Source of the DNA: Bacteroides sp.
GTDB taxonomy: Bacteria > Bacillota > Clostridia > Lachnospirales > Lachnospiraceae
Assembly: GCA_023666705.1 (NCBI GenBank)
Contig: JAMPBO010000018.1
Span: 1 to 59,594, forward strand
Reading direction: 5' to 3'
DNA: 59,594 bases
The position numbers were made by a program, and so were the translations under genes. Each line of letters starts with the position of its first letter. Within the stretch, counting starts at the first letter, position 1. Under the pieces are notes generated by a model. That model did not search any database. It saw nothing but the letters and a program-made list of their open reading frames with translations, and was not told the origin of the DNA. Positions 59,495 through 59,594 of the stretch are shown one piece after another.

Positions 59495-59594
59495 ATGAGT
59501 GAAAAAAATATACTGAAGAAAAATTGGTTTACTATTGTGATTTTGCTTGTTTTTATTTGTGTAGTTATATATTGTACGAATATCATCCATAATG
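59495..59594 (+). CDS. Membrane protein N-terminus, runs off the right edge
   Basis: ATG 59495 follows TAAGGAGAA at 59476-59484, ten bases upstream. The visible 33 residues are KKNW then a hydrophobic helix (FTIVILLVFICVVIYC), like a signal anchor. The rest lies outside the window, so no family can be given. Confidence 0.5.
   Translation, partial: MSEKNILKKNWFTIVILLVFICVVIYCTNIIHN

Noticed and set aside
1-59594. CRISPR array
   Set aside because: No regularly spaced direct repeats with unique spacers are seen; the repeats found are palindromic and sparse.

Overview
The window looks like a chromosome segment of a low-to-medium GC, spore-forming Clostridia, most likely Lachnospiraceae. The evidence is a sporulation sigma-G gene, meso-diaminopimelate dehydrogenase, a CIRCE heat-shock element, a Gram-positive LexA box, Firmicutes-type promoters and Shine-Dalgarno (SD) sites, and an SPP1/PBSX-like siphovirus prophage with a GH25 lysin. 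The family assignment is inference; no rRNA is present.

Bases 1 to about 25,630 are the right-hand part of a tailed prophage whose integrase end lies outside the window. First comes a DNA methyltransferase tail and a control region resembling the phage P22 immI module: two ribbon-helix-helix proteins, paired palindromic operators between back-to-back promoters, and an antirepressor. Small early genes follow (zinc-ribbon protein, Gp37/Gp68 family, Lar-like). Then an AT-rich cargo pair appears: a peptide deformylase homologue overlapping a two-transmembrane protein with a soluble C-terminal domain. The cargo is bounded on the left by a possibly truncated ORF and on the right by decayed sequence between two related hairpins. 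The late operon then runs in standard order: terminase small and large subunits, portal, a minor capsid protein with a C-terminal JAB/MPN-like domain plus a small acidic ORF, a KTR-type Cys-rich protein, a tRNA-like structure, scaffold, capsid, connectors, tail tube, tail chaperones, tape measure, tail tip, holin and endolysin.

Bases 25,665 to 34,900 are host genes: an ABC-2 transporter with a histidine kinase but no visible response regulator, ddh, a DUF1292 protein, a heterodimeric ABC exporter, a methyltransferase and a membrane protein. Bases 34,960 to 49,690 hold a candidate type I toxin-antitoxin locus, mnmE and mnmG (divergent), two AIM24 paralogues, typA, a HAD phosphatase, pncB, sigG, a LexA-boxed alkyltransferase-type gene, argH, a tiny LPXTG-like protein and a transglutaminase-like protein.

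Bases 49,700 to the end hold htpG with CIRCE, two CPBP-family proteins, a TetR regulator whose leader contains a MITE-like element next to a 38-bp perfect palindrome, a second candidate type I toxin-antitoxin locus, two truncated acetyltransferases, a coiled-coil protein, a repeat-containing protein, a MotA/TolQ/ExbB-like protein, and an integrase relic at the right edge.

The strongest candidates for something undescribed are the deformylase/two-TM cargo pair, the JAB-tipped minor capsid protein with its neighbour, and the two matched type I toxin-antitoxin loci.
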